A DNA stretch of 64,000 bases from Alkalihalophilus marmarensis DSM 21297 (GTDB lineage Bacteria; Bacillota; Bacilli; Bacillales; Bacillaceae_D), in assembly GCF_000474275.2 (NCBI RefSeq), contig NZ_ATAE01000020.1, forward strand, positions 62,001 through 126,000. The letters are read 5' to 3'. Within the stretch, counting starts at the first letter, position 1. Each line of letters opens with the position of its first letter. Below the pieces are notes generated by a model. The model worked only from the letters and a program-made list of their open reading frames with translations. It did no database searches and was not told the origin of the DNA. The position numbers were made by a program, and so were the translations under genes. This document shows positions 34,589 through 43,766 of the stretch, piece after piece.

Positions 34589-35047
34589 CTACAGTATATT
34601 TTCAACAAATTGTTCTTCAGAAATCACTCGTAAACCATTTCTTTTAAGTAAAGCTGAGGTAACCCCATTTCCTGGAATTTTTTCACCTTTAAATTCACCG
34701 TTATATATCTTTGTACTACCACAGGAAGGGCTGTTTTCTTTAAGAACCACTAATGTTGCATTGATATCTTTAGCTGTTTCTAAAGTGGCATAAGCTCCTT
34801 TTAGGTAAAGACTTGTTACATCTTCACCACATCTATTGATCACCTTAGCTTTTCCATCAAGCACATCTTCACCGTCGCCTCCTAATATTTCGGCTGGTTC
34901 TCTAGGTGTTGAAAATCCACCAAGCAGTTCAGGGCAAATAGTAATAGCTTGATTCTCCGCAACTAATTTTCTTATTCTATTATCTAAACTATGTTTGCTG
35001 TTATATCTCACTTCTAACCCAGCCAAACAAGAGCTAACCAAGATCAT
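34589..35047 (-). CDS. DUF523 family protein
   Basis: 152 residues from ATG 35045-35047, with GAGGGG 8 nt upstream. DUF523 signatures: ILVSSCLAGLEVRYN, CPELLGGFSTPREPAEI, VVLKENSPSCGSTKIYNGEF and GNGVTSALLKRNG. Conserved cysteines (SSCLAG, CPE, SPSCG) suggest a metal or Fe-S site; function is unknown. Monocistronic. Confidence 0.92.
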   Translation of the reverse strand: MILVSSCLAGLEVRYNSKHSLDNRIRKLVAENQAITICPELLGGFSTPREPAEILGGDGEDVLDGKAKVINRCGEDVTSLYLKGAYATLETAKDINATLVVLKENSPSCGSTKIYNGEFKGEKIPGNGVTSALLKRNGLRVISEEQFVENIL

Positions 35048-35130
35048 GAACGTCACCCCTCAAAAAGAAATTTAAATGACATCGTATGTTCGAATAGCTA
35101 ATTATACCACTCAATCCCAAAGACGATCAT

Positions 35131-35166
35131 AAAAAAATAAACCGAGCATCCTTCACTCGGTTTATT
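35131..35166 (-). terminator. cydDC terminator
   Basis: Minus strand AAACCGAG-TGAAGGATG-CTCGGTTT then ATTTTTTT; also reads as a hairpin on the plus strand. Lies 9 bp after the cydC stop. Confidence 0.85.
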
Positions 35167-35175
35167 TATATAGGT

Positions 35176-36885
35176 TTATCCAACCATCTCTCTTTCCACT
35201 TGCTTCATCTCATAGAAGTAACCCTTTTTCGCCATAAGCTCTTCATAGCTTCCTGATTCCACGATTTCCCCATGGTCCATCACAATAATTTGATCCATGT
35301 GTTCAAGACCTGTCAGGCGGTGTGTGATGAATATCATCGTATCGTCTTTTGCTTGTTGAAATAGCTGGCTATAGATGTTCTTTTCTGTTAGAGCATCGAG
35401 TGAAGAGGTCGGCTCATCTAACAGCCACAAGTGCTCCCCTTTTAACATCGCTCTTGCAATGGCCAGACGCTGCTTCTCACCGCCAGATAAGTTTTCTCCT
35501 TTTTCATATACCTGATCCTTTAGCTGAAACCCGCTTAGTTCCACTTTGCGCAAGACTTCAATCAGCTCTTTATCTGATGCATCATCTTTAGCGATTAATA
35601 GATTATCTTTAATTGTGCCGTAAAAGAAATGATTTTCTTGAAGAACAACATTTGCATGTGTCCATATACTCTCATCTGATACATCATTAATCGATGTTTC
35701 GTTAAAAGCAACATCACCTGAGTCTGCTTTTTGTACCTTTAGTAAAAGCTGCATCAAGGCTGATTTTCCAGAGCCGCTTGCACCGACAATCGCTGTTTTG
35801 GATCCTCTTGGAAAGACCGCTGAAATGTTTCTTAATACCGGTCTAAAATCTCCCTCAAATGAAAATTGTAGACTTTTCACTTCAATGGATGGTGGGCTAG
35901 AAAGTGACAATGGCTTTATTGACCTTTCTTGCGCCTCATCCTTCACCACTTCATTTAATCTGCTGCTAGCTTTACGGCTTTCCTCGTAATGGTTCGGAAA
36001 AACGGCCATTGGAGCTGCATTTTCAAATGCTGTTAATGAAATCATCACGAGCATCGCAAGAAACACTCCATCTAACTGTCCGCCGCTTACAAGAAAGGCT
36101 CCTAATAGGAGGACACCCCATGAAATCATAAGAGAGGCAGCTTGATGAATCGTTTGATTGACCATTGCCACATTGCCTTCTGTCTGTTGTTCTCTTACAT
36201 AGGAGGCAGCTGATTTCTCAAGCAGACCTTGTTTCTCATCAAGCTTTTGATAAATTTTCAAGTCGCGGTACCCATGTATGAATTCTGTCGCATCGGTTGA
36301 TAGTTTTGCGCGCTCTTCTCTTACGGCATGTTTCTTTTTCTTCAAGCTGACTGCAAAAAGAGCAGGGAGAATAATGCCCGTTAACAGCAAGCCAAACAGA
36401 AGCAATAAAGCAATGTAAAATGAGTAGAACATGGAAAACATAATTGTAGCTAAAAAAACGAGCACAAGCACAAGCGGTGGATAGAACACTCGTAAGAAAA
36501 AGTTCTGCAGGCTTTCCACATCACCTACAACTCGCGCAAGCAGGTCTCCGCTCCGGTATTTAGTAAATAAATTCGGAGCATGCGGTTCAAGTTTCTCATA
36601 AAAGGAAACTCTCAAATCCCCTAGCATAGTAAATGTTGCTCGGTGTGAGAACAGCCGCTCGCCGTATCTGGCTGCTGCTCTTGATATACTGAACAACTTC
36701 AATAACGCAATCATGATGGATAATGCATAAAGCGGAGGGGCGAGGGCTGCTTTTGAGATTAAATATCCACTTGCAGAAAATAACCCTATGGCAGCAAGAC
36801 CCGCTAAAAAACCTAAAAGAACTGAATAGACAAGGTCTCTTTTTTGTGAAAGCAATAAAGCCGCCACATTCGCTAATTCTTTCAT
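35176..36885 (-). CDS. cydC: Thiol reductant ABC exporter subunit CydC
   Basis: 569 residues: ABC membrane domain (about 1-310), then ATPase with Walker A VGASGSGKSA, signature LSGGEKQRLAIARA, Walker B LWLLDEPTSSLD and the H-loop in IFITHRL. With CydD it forms the heterodimer that exports reduced thiols and is needed to assemble cytochrome bd. Start overlaps the cydD stop by 4 bp. The cydAB oxidase genes are not in the window. Confidence 0.94.
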   Translation of the reverse strand: MKELANVAALLLSQKRDLVYSVLLGFLAGLAAIGLFSASGYLISKAALAPPLYALSIMIALLKLFSISRAAARYGERLFSHRATFTMLGDLRVSFYEKLEPHAPNLFTKYRSGDLLARVVGDVESLQNFFLRVFYPPLVLVLVFLATIMFSMFYSFYIALLLLFGLLLTGIILPALFAVSLKKKKHAVREERAKLSTDATEFIHGYRDLKIYQKLDEKQGLLEKSAASYVREQQTEGNVAMVNQTIHQAASLMISWGVLLLGAFLVSGGQLDGVFLAMLVMISLTAFENAAPMAVFPNHYEESRKASSRLNEVVKDEAQERSIKPLSLSSPPSIEVKSLQFSFEGDFRPVLRNISAVFPRGSKTAIVGASGSGKSALMQLLLKVQKADSGDVAFNETSINDVSDESIWTHANVVLQENHFFYGTIKDNLLIAKDDASDKELIEVLRKVELSGFQLKDQVYEKGENLSGGEKQRLAIARAMLKGEHLWLLDEPTSSLDALTEKNIYSQLFQQAKDDTMIFITHRLTGLEHMDQIIVMDHGEIVESGSYEELMAKKGYFYEMKQVEREMVG

Positions 36886-38615
36886 CGAGTCTCCCCTCCT
36901 CGTTGAATCTGAACCATCTCACGGTACTCGCGAGACGTTTGTAATAACTCCTCATGACGACCTTCTGCGATCTTTCCACCCTTTTCTAAGAGAATAATGC
37001 GATCTGCATGGCGTATCGTATGAAGACGGTGAGCTACAGTAATTACCGTTGATGTTTTAGAAAGCTCCTCGATTGACGCTTGCAGGATTCTTTCTGTTTT
37101 CAGATCCAAGCCAGTCGTAGGCTCATCAAACAGAATAATTTTAGGCTGCTTTAAGAACGCACGAGCGATTGCGAGACGCTGCTTCTCACCGCCAGAAAGT
37201 CCTCGTCCGGCTTCACCGACTTCTGTATCATAGCCATTTTCTAACTCGTTGATTAACTCAGTTAAGCCTGCCTTATCACATGCCTCAACAATATCATTGC
37301 GAGTCACCTCAGCACTTGTTCCAATCGCAATATTCTCAGCAATAGTGCCAGCAAACAAATAAGGATTCTGAGAAATATAGGAAACCTGATCAAACCATTC
37401 TGACTCCTTATATTTTGATTGAGGCAAACCGTCGATCATGATCTCTCCCGCAGTGCGTGGCAACAGTCCTGCAATAGCATGGAGGAGTGTGGTTTTGCCC
37501 GATCCGCTGCGTCCAATAATGGCTACTTTTTCATATGGTTTAATTGTTGTATTAATGTTCTGTAAAGTGAATTCTCCATCACCATATGTGACCTCGAGCT
37601 GTTGCAGCTCAATTTGAGGCGGCACTTCATCACTCTTCATTTGGGCGTCACCCCAGTTTACTTTCCCGCTTTCTTCCTTTAGTTCATCGGTAATTTTTTT
37701 AGCAGCCCCTAGACTGCCTCGCCCTGTATGAAAGGCACTGCCGAGGTCTTTTAGCGACATATAAAATTCCGGTGCCAATACGAGAACAAAGAAGGCTGCA
37801 TGAAACGTGATGCTCTCAAAAATGATCAAACGTAATCCTACTTCAAGCGCGATCAAGCCAATCCCCAGCATGGAGATAAATTCGAGCATTAATGAGGAGA
37901 TGAAAGCAATTTTTAATACATCCATTGTCGCTTCGCGAAACCCCGTACTGCTCTCTCGAATCGTCTCTTTTTGTTTTTTAGCCTGACCAAATAATTTTAA
38001 TGTCGTCAACCCTTGGAGTGTATCTAAAAAACGTCCGGAAAATGCAGCAAGCTTATCCATTTGTTCTTCTGATTTTTGCTTTGTTTTTAACCCAATGATC
38101 ACATAGAACAATGGAATAAATGGTGCTGTTATAATCATGATCAGCGCGGTATAGATATGCGCTTGAAAAACGGCAATCAAAATCATCAGCGGAATAACAG
38201 AGGTCTGGATGACCTGCGGGATATACTTGCTGAAATAACTATCCACCTCATCCACTGAATCCATCAGCACACTGACTTTTCTTCCAGACTGTCCTTTCAT
38301 CGATGCTTGAAGCGGATTCGCTGCCAGCCTGTCAATTAATGTTTTTCTAAGCTTGGCTTTAGCTGATGCAGCCATTTTAACACCAAGTAATCCGTTTATA
38401 TGAGTCAGGACCACTCTCCCAATAAGTGCCGCAAGAAGCCAGCCGAATAGTGGGATGAGTTCTGTAAATGCGCTGCCCTGTACAAATACTTCATCGACAA
38501 TCGTGACAATGAAATAGGCTTGGGCAATCACTGTTGCACCAGTTAAAATCGCTGTGATAATAAGAGCAAGCCTAGTCATTTTATATGATTTTGCGATTTG
38601 CTTAAGTTCAGTCAT
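36882..38615 (-). CDS. cydD: Thiol reductant ABC exporter subunit CydD
   Basis: 577 residues: six membrane spans (about 15-310), then ATPase with Walker A IGRSGSGKTT, signature GRGLSGGEKQRLAIAR and Walker B IILFDEPTTGLD. First gene of cydDC. Unlike B. subtilis, where cydABCD is one operon, here cydDC has its own promoter: a perfect TATAAT (minus strand, 38690-38695) and a Rex-like box between it and the gene. Confidence 0.94.
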   Translation of the reverse strand: MTELKQIAKSYKMTRLALIITAILTGATVIAQAYFIVTIVDEVFVQGSAFTELIPLFGWLLAALIGRVVLTHINGLLGVKMAASAKAKLRKTLIDRLAANPLQASMKGQSGRKVSVLMDSVDEVDSYFSKYIPQVIQTSVIPLMILIAVFQAHIYTALIMIITAPFIPLFYVIIGLKTKQKSEEQMDKLAAFSGRFLDTLQGLTTLKLFGQAKKQKETIRESSTGFREATMDVLKIAFISSLMLEFISMLGIGLIALEVGLRLIIFESITFHAAFFVLVLAPEFYMSLKDLGSAFHTGRGSLGAAKKITDELKEESGKVNWGDAQMKSDEVPPQIELQQLEVTYGDGEFTLQNINTTIKPYEKVAIIGRSGSGKTTLLHAIAGLLPRTAGEIMIDGLPQSKYKESEWFDQVSYISQNPYLFAGTIAENIAIGTSAEVTRNDIVEACDKAGLTELINELENGYDTEVGEAGRGLSGGEKQRLAIARAFLKQPKIILFDEPTTGLDLKTERILQASIEELSKTSTVITVAHRLHTIRHADRIILLEKGGKIAEGRHEELLQTSREYREMVQIQRGGETR

Positions 38616-38654
38616 CGTTTCATTCCCCTGTTTTTTAACTTGTATAGCTGGAGT

Positions 38655-38672
38655 TAGTGAAATGATTCACAA
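38655..38672. promoter_or_regulatory. Rex-like operator upstream of cydD
   Basis: Minus strand TTGTGAA-TCAT-TTCACTA, matching the Bacillus Rex consensus TTGTGAA-W4-TTCACAA except one base in the right half and one spacer base. It lies just downstream of the TATAAT at 38690-38695, where bound Rex would block transcription until NADH rises. Confidence 0.7.
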
Positions 38673-38689
38673 TATCTTTATTGATGTCT

Positions 38690-38695
38690 ATTATA
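38690..38695 (-). promoter_or_regulatory. cydD -10 box
   Basis: Perfect TATAAT on the minus strand; the hexamer 17 bp upstream (GTGCAT) is a poor -35. Predicted start near 38683. Confidence 0.55.
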
Positions 38696-38754
38696 AACAA
38701 TCTATTAGTAAAATGCACTTAATCTGATTGAACGAAACGTGAACATTTTTATAG

Positions 38755-38781
38755 AAAAAACTGCCAGTACTAGACTGGCAG
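38755..38781 (-). terminator. dbpA terminator
   Basis: Minus strand CTGCCAGT-CTAGT-ACTGGCAG followed by TTTTTT, 6 bp after the stop. Confidence 0.9.
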
Positions 38782-38786
38782 TTCGC

Positions 38787-40250
38787 TTATTTTTTCGCCG
38801 GGTGAACTTTTAATTGCTTGCCTTTAATCGTACGATGTTTCATTTCTTCAAGAACGAGCGGGCCTTTTCCATTTAAAACTTCAACATAGGTTTCTCTTTC
38901 TTGAATGGTAATAATCCCGATATCATCTGACTGTATGCCATTTATGGAAGAGAGAGTTCCTACAAAGTCAACCGCACGTAATTTCTTTTTCTTTCCCCCA
39001 TTAAAATACAATTTCATAATATCTTGATTCAGTTTTTTTGCCTTATTTTCTTTTAGTTGAGGTTTCTTTTTCAATTTAATCTGAAACGCCTTCATAGCTT
39101 TCTTTACTTCTTCTTTTCCAGGACGTGGTACTCGTGTAATTTGCTCACCAATAAAATCCTCAATATCATCAATGTATCCATGTTCTCTCGGAGTAACAAG
39201 GGTTCTCGCTATTCCTTTTTTTCCTGCCCGGCCTGTCCGCCCAATTCGGTGCACATAATTTTCTTTTTCGGCAGGTACATCATAGTTAATGACAAGGTCT
39301 ATATCAGCGACATCAATCCCTCTGCCCGCTACCCCTGTTGCGACTAAATAACGAAAAGCACCTTCTTTAAACCGATCCATTACATCAAAACGGTCTTCCT
39401 GCTTCATTCCCCCGTGTAATTTTTCTACAGGATATTGGCTTCTTAAAAGGGATTTTTCAAGCTTATCTACCTCTACTTGCGTTTGGCAGAAAATGATGCA
39501 GCTATCAGGATTTTCTGTAATTAATACCTTTTTTAAAACGTCTGTTTTCTCATCAGCCTCTACTTCAATTAAAGCGTGGTTAATATTTGGCCGGCTTGCT
39601 TCCGTTGAGTTAATTTCGATATATTCAGGCAGACTCATATGGCGCTTAGAAAGCTCCTCTACTCCATAAGGAAACGTAGCTGAAAATAACATTGTCACTC
39701 GATTAGCTGGTATCCGTGCGATTATGGCCTCCACTTGATCAATAAATCCCATATTCAGCATCTGATCTGCTTCATCAATAACCAAAAATCGAATATTTGT
39801 TGTATCCAGTGAATTCTTCTCGATATGGTCAAGAACTCGTCCTGGAGTGCCTGTGACAATATGAATTTTCTGCTTCAGCTCTATTTTTTGTCTTTCATAG
39901 GATTGCTTTCCATAAACCGCTGCTGCTTTCACCCTTTTAAATCGGCCGATATTGATGATTTCTTCTTTCACTTGGGCCGCTAATTCTCTTGTCGGTGTTA
40001 ATACTAATGCTTGCGGTTTATTCTCCTCCCAAATGACCTTCTCACATAAAGGAATGGCATAAGCAGCTGTCTTTCCGCTTCCTGTTTGTGCTTTAACGAT
40101 GACATCTTTTTCAGCTATAGCGACCGGTACAACTTTTTCCTGAACGTTCGTCAGCTTTTTATAATTCAAGAGGTCAAGCGCTTTTTGAACTTCTTTACTT
40201 ATTTGAATTTCATTGTTTATTTGAATTCCCTTGCTTATTCGATTCTCCAT
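38787..40250 (-). CDS. dbpA: DEAD-box RNA helicase DbpA/YxiN
   Basis: 487 residues from ATG 40248-40250 with GAGGG upstream (ATG 40262 also possible). All DEAD motifs are present: [26 protein letters not shown] (VIDEADQML), [30 protein letters not shown]. The C-terminal about 75 residues ([26 protein letters not shown]) form the DbpA RNA-binding domain that recognises 23S rRNA hairpin 92. Role: late 50S ribosome assembly. Confidence 0.94.
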   Translation of the reverse strand: MENRISKGIQINNEIQISKEVQKALDLLNYKKLTNVQEKVVPVAIAEKDVIVKAQTGSGKTAAYAIPLCEKVIWEENKPQALVLTPTRELAAQVKEEIINIGRFKRVKAAAVYGKQSYERQKIELKQKIHIVTGTPGRVLDHIEKNSLDTTNIRFLVIDEADQMLNMGFIDQVEAIIARIPANRVTMLFSATFPYGVEELSKRHMSLPEYIEINSTEASRPNINHALIEVEADEKTDVLKKVLITENPDSCIIFCQTQVEVDKLEKSLLRSQYPVEKLHGGMKQEDRFDVMDRFKEGAFRYLVATGVAGRGIDVADIDLVINYDVPAEKENYVHRIGRTGRAGKKGIARTLVTPREHGYIDDIEDFIGEQITRVPRPGKEEVKKAMKAFQIKLKKKPQLKENKAKKLNQDIMKLYFNGGKKKKLRAVDFVGTLSSINGIQSDDIGIITIQERETYVEVLNGKGPLVLEEMKHRTIKGKQLKVHPAKK

Positions 40251-40324
40251 AACATCCCTCATCTTTTCTTTTGTCCATATGATTAGGTTGCACTTTTGTA
40301 GGCACCTAAATGTTTTTTATTTTT

Positions 40325-40354
40325 TTGTATAGAAAATAATCCTCTGGCTATAAT
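40325..40354 (+). promoter_or_regulatory. Plus-strand vegetative-type promoter in a gene-free interval
   Basis: TTGTAT (40325-40330), 18-bp spacer, TATAAT (40349-40354). It points away from dbpA into 40360-40616, which has no annotated-size gene but ends in a strong terminator. Confidence 0.5.
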
Positions 40355-40463
40355 AAGTTTTGAGGGCAGCAGTGCTCTCAACAACCATACCCCATCATTT
40401 TAACATGATGTTAGCTATACAAATTGGATGTTTTTCGATTATCCCTTTTATGAGGTGATTGCA

Positions 40464-40499
40464 TTGTACAGTAACCAGAAATTTCAAGATTGTTTTTAA
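40464..40499 (+). CDS. Possible 11-codon ORF with strong ribosome binding site
   Basis: TTG start 8 nt after GAGG (TGAGGTGATTGCA), encoding MYSNQKFQDCF then TAA. GAGGTGATT pairs with the 16S 3' end beyond the core. Too short to judge by composition; supported by promoter, ribosome binding site and downstream terminator only. Could be a leader peptide, a signal peptide or chance. Confidence 0.35.
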   Translation: MYSNQKFQDCF

Positions 40500-40520
40500 C
40501 AAGAATGAAATGAGGTGTCT

Positions 40521-40556
40521 GTGGCAGATAATAATCGTTACGACCCCAGATTGTAA
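40521..40556 (+). CDS. Second possible 11-codon ORF
   Basis: GTG start 5 nt after GAGG (ATGAGGTGTCT), encoding MADNNRYDPRL then TAA, 21 bp after the first mini-ORF. No family recognised. Same caution. Confidence 0.3.
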   Translation: MADNNRYDPRL

Positions 40557-40573
40557 GTTGTTAGGGTAAGGTA

Positions 40574-40615
40574 AAAGGAGATGACCGCCAATGCGCTGGT
40601 CATCTCCTTTTTTAA
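40574..40615. terminator. Bidirectional terminator
   Basis: AAAAGGAGATGACC-GCCAATGCGCT-GGTCATCTCC-TTTTTT. Serves the minus-strand transporter gene (stop at 40617) and would also end the plus-strand transcript from 40325-40354. Confidence 0.9.
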
Positions 40616-40616
40616 T

Positions 40617-41987
40617 TTATAAAAGCAAATATCCGATTAACGTGCCAACCCCTCCGTACAATATAGCAAATGGCATATTCCGCAACGTAATGCGATAAGG
40701 GTTTTGCATCGTGTTCATCGAGGTCATCGTGACAGTGATCCCGTAAGCTCCAACTGTAGCTGTTGCTAGTGCACCTGTAATTAATACCATTCCGACGCTC
40801 ATTGGATTAATGACTGAATATAAAGGCTGCATTACCTCAGCTAGTATGCCGATTGTAGCTACAGGATGGACTCCGATCATACTCATCAATAAGTAAGTAC
40901 CTTGAATTAGCAGTAAAATGACTAAAGGTGTCTCAGAGGCAGCTAAAAACGGCTGCTGGATCATTCCTAGAAAAGGTGTTTCGTTTAAACTAGAAGAGAA
41001 AAAAGCAAGTGATAAGAACAACACAACAAAATTTTGCATGTGATTTGTTCGAAATTTCCAAGTCCCCCATCCAATCGCAAGAAAACTCCGCATCCTGTTC
41101 ATAACAAGAGCCCAGCAGAAACTAAATGGCAAGATGACAAGCGTAACAGATAAAATAAAGTTTAAGTTGTAGGCATTCCCTAATGTCACCACAATGAGCA
41201 AAAAAGCAGTTAATGCAATTACCAGTTTGGTGATTTTCCATGCAATGATGCCAGGTTCAATCGTTCGTTCGGGATGGTAGACAGCTGCTTCATAAGGTAC
41301 CGGCTTGAATCGCCTGGACCCCCATAACCAATCCACCATTAACACAATGAATGAACAAAGAATGAGCCAAGGAAGATAAGCTAGATAGCTGACACCTGTC
41401 GCATCCACTGTCATCGCCACCATAATCTCCATCGGACTCCAGCAGAGTGCAACGGCAAATGCTCGCAGCGTCGTTTGACTTATAAAAGAATCCTTGATTT
41501 TTTTCTTCATTTTAGCCATATTCTCTAGGAGCACTTCTTGAGAAATCGATAAGGCGGATAAATTAATGAACGAACATAAAGTGTACGTCGTAAACGAGCT
41601 TCTGACATACAGCTTCCCTAAGTCTGACACATTTGCTTTCATTAATTCATTAATACGACGGTCAAAACGTCCTGCACGAACGATGCTGTTCATCCAAGGT
41701 AACACGGTTAAAAAGGCGAGTAACGGCATAGTGGATGTAAAATACAGCGGGACTTGATAGAGCGGCAGTCCAGAATAGATATACATCCCCGTACCGACAG
41801 TAATAAAAATACTGCCTAAAATACGAAATAGTTTACTCGCCCCTAAAAAGGATATGAGAAGCATCGGAATGGCAAGGATTCCGATTACATAATGAATTGG
41901 TTCACTGCCTATAAACGTATTGGCTATATACATAAGTAAAATGACAGAATAAACAACATATAAATGTTGCTTCAAAAAATGATTCAT
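40617..41987 (-). CDS. Polytopic membrane protein, transporter-like
   Basis: 456 residues with about 12 hydrophobic spans and no soluble domain. The end (GVHPVATIGILAEVMQPLY, PMSVGMVLITGALATATVGAYGITVTMTSM) has the Gly/Ala/Thr-rich, Pro-broken look of re-entrant loops in ion-transporter (IT) superfamily carriers, but I cannot name the family. The cytoplasmic segment KKKIKDSFISQTTLRAFAVALCWSPMEI is also distinctive. Alone between two regulatory-looking intergenic regions. Confidence 0.75.
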   Translation of the reverse strand: MNHFLKQHLYVVYSVILLMYIANTFIGSEPIHYVIGILAIPMLLISFLGASKLFRILGSIFITVGTGMYIYSGLPLYQVPLYFTSTMPLLAFLTVLPWMNSIVRAGRFDRRINELMKANVSDLGKLYVRSSFTTYTLCSFINLSALSISQEVLLENMAKMKKKIKDSFISQTTLRAFAVALCWSPMEIMVAMTVDATGVSYLAYLPWLILCSFIVLMVDWLWGSRRFKPVPYEAAVYHPERTIEPGIIAWKITKLVIALTAFLLIVVTLGNAYNLNFILSVTLVILPFSFCWALVMNRMRSFLAIGWGTWKFRTNHMQNFVVLFLSLAFFSSSLNETPFLGMIQQPFLAASETPLVILLLIQGTYLLMSMIGVHPVATIGILAEVMQPLYSVINPMSVGMVLITGALATATVGAYGITVTMTSMNTMQNPYRITLRNMPFAILYGGVGTLIGYLLL

Positions 41988-42159
41988 TGGTTTCCCCTCT
42001 TACTCTCTTTTTTCCATTCCTCCACTTTACTCCTATTTAATAATAGAAGCAATGAGAATGTTTCGCATGTAGAACTATTCTAGTTCTTTTTTATTCAGCA
42101 GCTATCATCCTAGAAAAAATATCCAACTACATACCTACTGCTCGTTAGGAAAATAGCAT

Positions 42160-42196
42160 TAATTATTTCAATAACCGAAATAATTAGTATACTAAT
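42160..42196. promoter_or_regulatory. Overlapping palindromes upstream of the LVIVD gene
   Basis: TAATTATTTC-AATAACC-GAAATAATTA (42160-42186) has 10-bp perfect arms and overlaps the perfect 14-bp palindrome ATTAGTATACTAAT (42183-42196). A related TTTAGTATATTGAA lies 13 bp further on. About 75-100 bp upstream of the start, likely an operator for an unknown regulator. Confidence 0.55.
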
Positions 42197-42267
42197 AAAG
42201 GTTTCTGCTTTAGTATATTGAATTGTGAAAAGGTGAAATAATCTAAAAATTATTGGAGGTTATTCGA

Positions 42268-43686
42268 TTGAAAAAAATGAGACATGTTGTTCTTAAATCT
42301 ACATTAGCAGGCGCTTTAGTATTATCGGCTGCAGCACCTGCAGTACTTGCACATGATGCACTAGATGAGTCTGGACTTCAAAAGGGTGAGCGTATCGTCT
42401 TCTCAAATGAAGAGTTAGCCACGCTAGGTGAGGCGAAAAATGAAGGGACAGGCAAAGTGTCAAGCTTACAAGAAGCAGCATCTGTACAAATCGAGAAAAT
42501 TAACGGAGATGCTCAAAACAATACCGCTGATGTGTATGCCCATAAAGGATTTGCTTATTTAGGAACACATACAGCTGGCGGTGCGAACGGCGGGGTTCGT
42601 GTTTTTGATATGAAAGATCCTTCCAACCCTGTTGAAGTAGCTGCATTTGCTCACGATGACGTCCCTGGTACATGGCAGGAGAAAGTGATTGTTAAATCAG
42701 TGAATACACCAGAATTCAAAGGAGATCTTGCGGTTGTAAGTGTTCAGCAGCGGAACCGCAATGCCGACACTGCAGGAGGATTCTTGCTTTATGATGTAAC
42801 CGATCCATACAGCCCAGAAAAACTTGGATTCTATGAAGTGTATGATAATACAGCAGGTACACATGAGCTTTATTTAGCGACTCAAGGAAATCGCGCCCTA
42901 GTATTCACTTCAAACCCGTATGCTGACTACTATAGTGGGGGTGAAGAAAAAGACTTCCAAATTATTGATGTCACTGATCCTGCAAACCCTGAAAAGTTGT
43001 GGGAGTTTGACCCTCGTGATCTTGCTGAAGTAGACGATTCCTTTAATGGATACCACTGGAACGCGCCGGACGGTAAAACTAGAGCAGTATTTAATCATTC
43101 AGTCATTACAGACAATAATACACAATATGCATATGTGTCTATGTGGGATTTAGGAACGGTCATTTTCGATGTACGTGACCCTGAAAACCCTGTATACCTT
43201 GGGCGCACAGACTTCTCTTCTGAGCAGCAAGGTTCTGCTCACTCCGCTGCACTTGCTCGTGGCGGCAACGTCTTAATTGAAACAAGAGAAGTGTATGTTC
43301 CTGTACGCGCGGGCTATGAAGAGTCTTATGGTTATACTCGTATTTTCGATGTGAAGGATAAGTCCAATCCAAAGCTTTTAAGTGAGTTCAAAACGGACTT
43401 AACGGAAAAAGTAGAAGATGGTACGACATTTGCTAATACTGTTCATGACCCTAAAGTCCAAGGAAATACGCTTTACTTAAGCCACTATGCTGGCGGCGTG
43501 TACATGGTAGATATTTCAGACCCAGCTAACCCAGAGCAAATCGGTCAGTATGTACCAGATCAAGGCGATGTATGGGGCGTATTCGTTGACCGAAATTACG
43601 TACTAGCTTCTGATATGGGACAAGGATTAAAAGTTCTAGTTCGTGGAAATGGGCAGAATAATGGCGGTAATACACGTACTGAATAA
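42268..43686 (+). CDS. Secreted LVIVD-repeat beta-propeller protein
   Basis: 472 residues from TTG 42268, with GGAGG 8 nt upstream. Signal peptide MKKMRHVVLKSTLAGALVLSAAAPAVLA, cleavage before HDALDES. Mature part has repeated blades of the LVIVD type: VRVFDMKDPSNPVEVAAF, FLLYDVTDPYSPEKLGFY, FQIIDVTDPANPEKLWEF, VIFDVRDPENPVYLGRT, TRIFDVKDKSNPKLLSEF, VYMVDISDPANPEQIGQY. Function of LVIVD proteins is unknown. Strong terminator follows. Confidence 0.9.
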   Translation: MKKMRHVVLKSTLAGALVLSAAAPAVLAHDALDESGLQKGERIVFSNEELATLGEAKNEGTGKVSSLQEAASVQIEKINGDAQNNTADVYAHKGFAYLGTHTAGGANGGVRVFDMKDPSNPVEVAAFAHDDVPGTWQEKVIVKSVNTPEFKGDLAVVSVQQRNRNADTAGGFLLYDVTDPYSPEKLGFYEVYDNTAGTHELYLATQGNRALVFTSNPYADYYSGGEEKDFQIIDVTDPANPEKLWEFDPRDLAEVDDSFNGYHWNAPDGKTRAVFNHSVITDNNTQYAYVSMWDLGTVIFDVRDPENPVYLGRTDFSSEQQGSAHSAALARGGNVLIETREVYVPVRAGYEESYGYTRIFDVKDKSNPKLLSEFKTDLTEKVEDGTTFANTVHDPKVQGNTLYLSHYAGGVYMVDISDPANPEQIGQYVPDQGDVWGVFVDRNYVLASDMGQGLKVLVRGNGQNNGGNTRTE

Positions 43687-43697
43687 CTGTAAAAATA

Positions 43698-43740
43698 AAT
43701 CCCGGTGGACAGCGACTAGCTGTGTCTACCGGGATTTTTT
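43698..43740 (+). terminator. Terminator of the LVIVD gene
   Basis: Long stem AAATCCCGGT... ACCGGGATTT with TTTT tail; AGACA-type pairing extends it inside (GGACA / TGTCT). Confidence 0.9.
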
Positions 43741-43766
43741 ATGGCGAGATCATTTTTGTGTGATAA

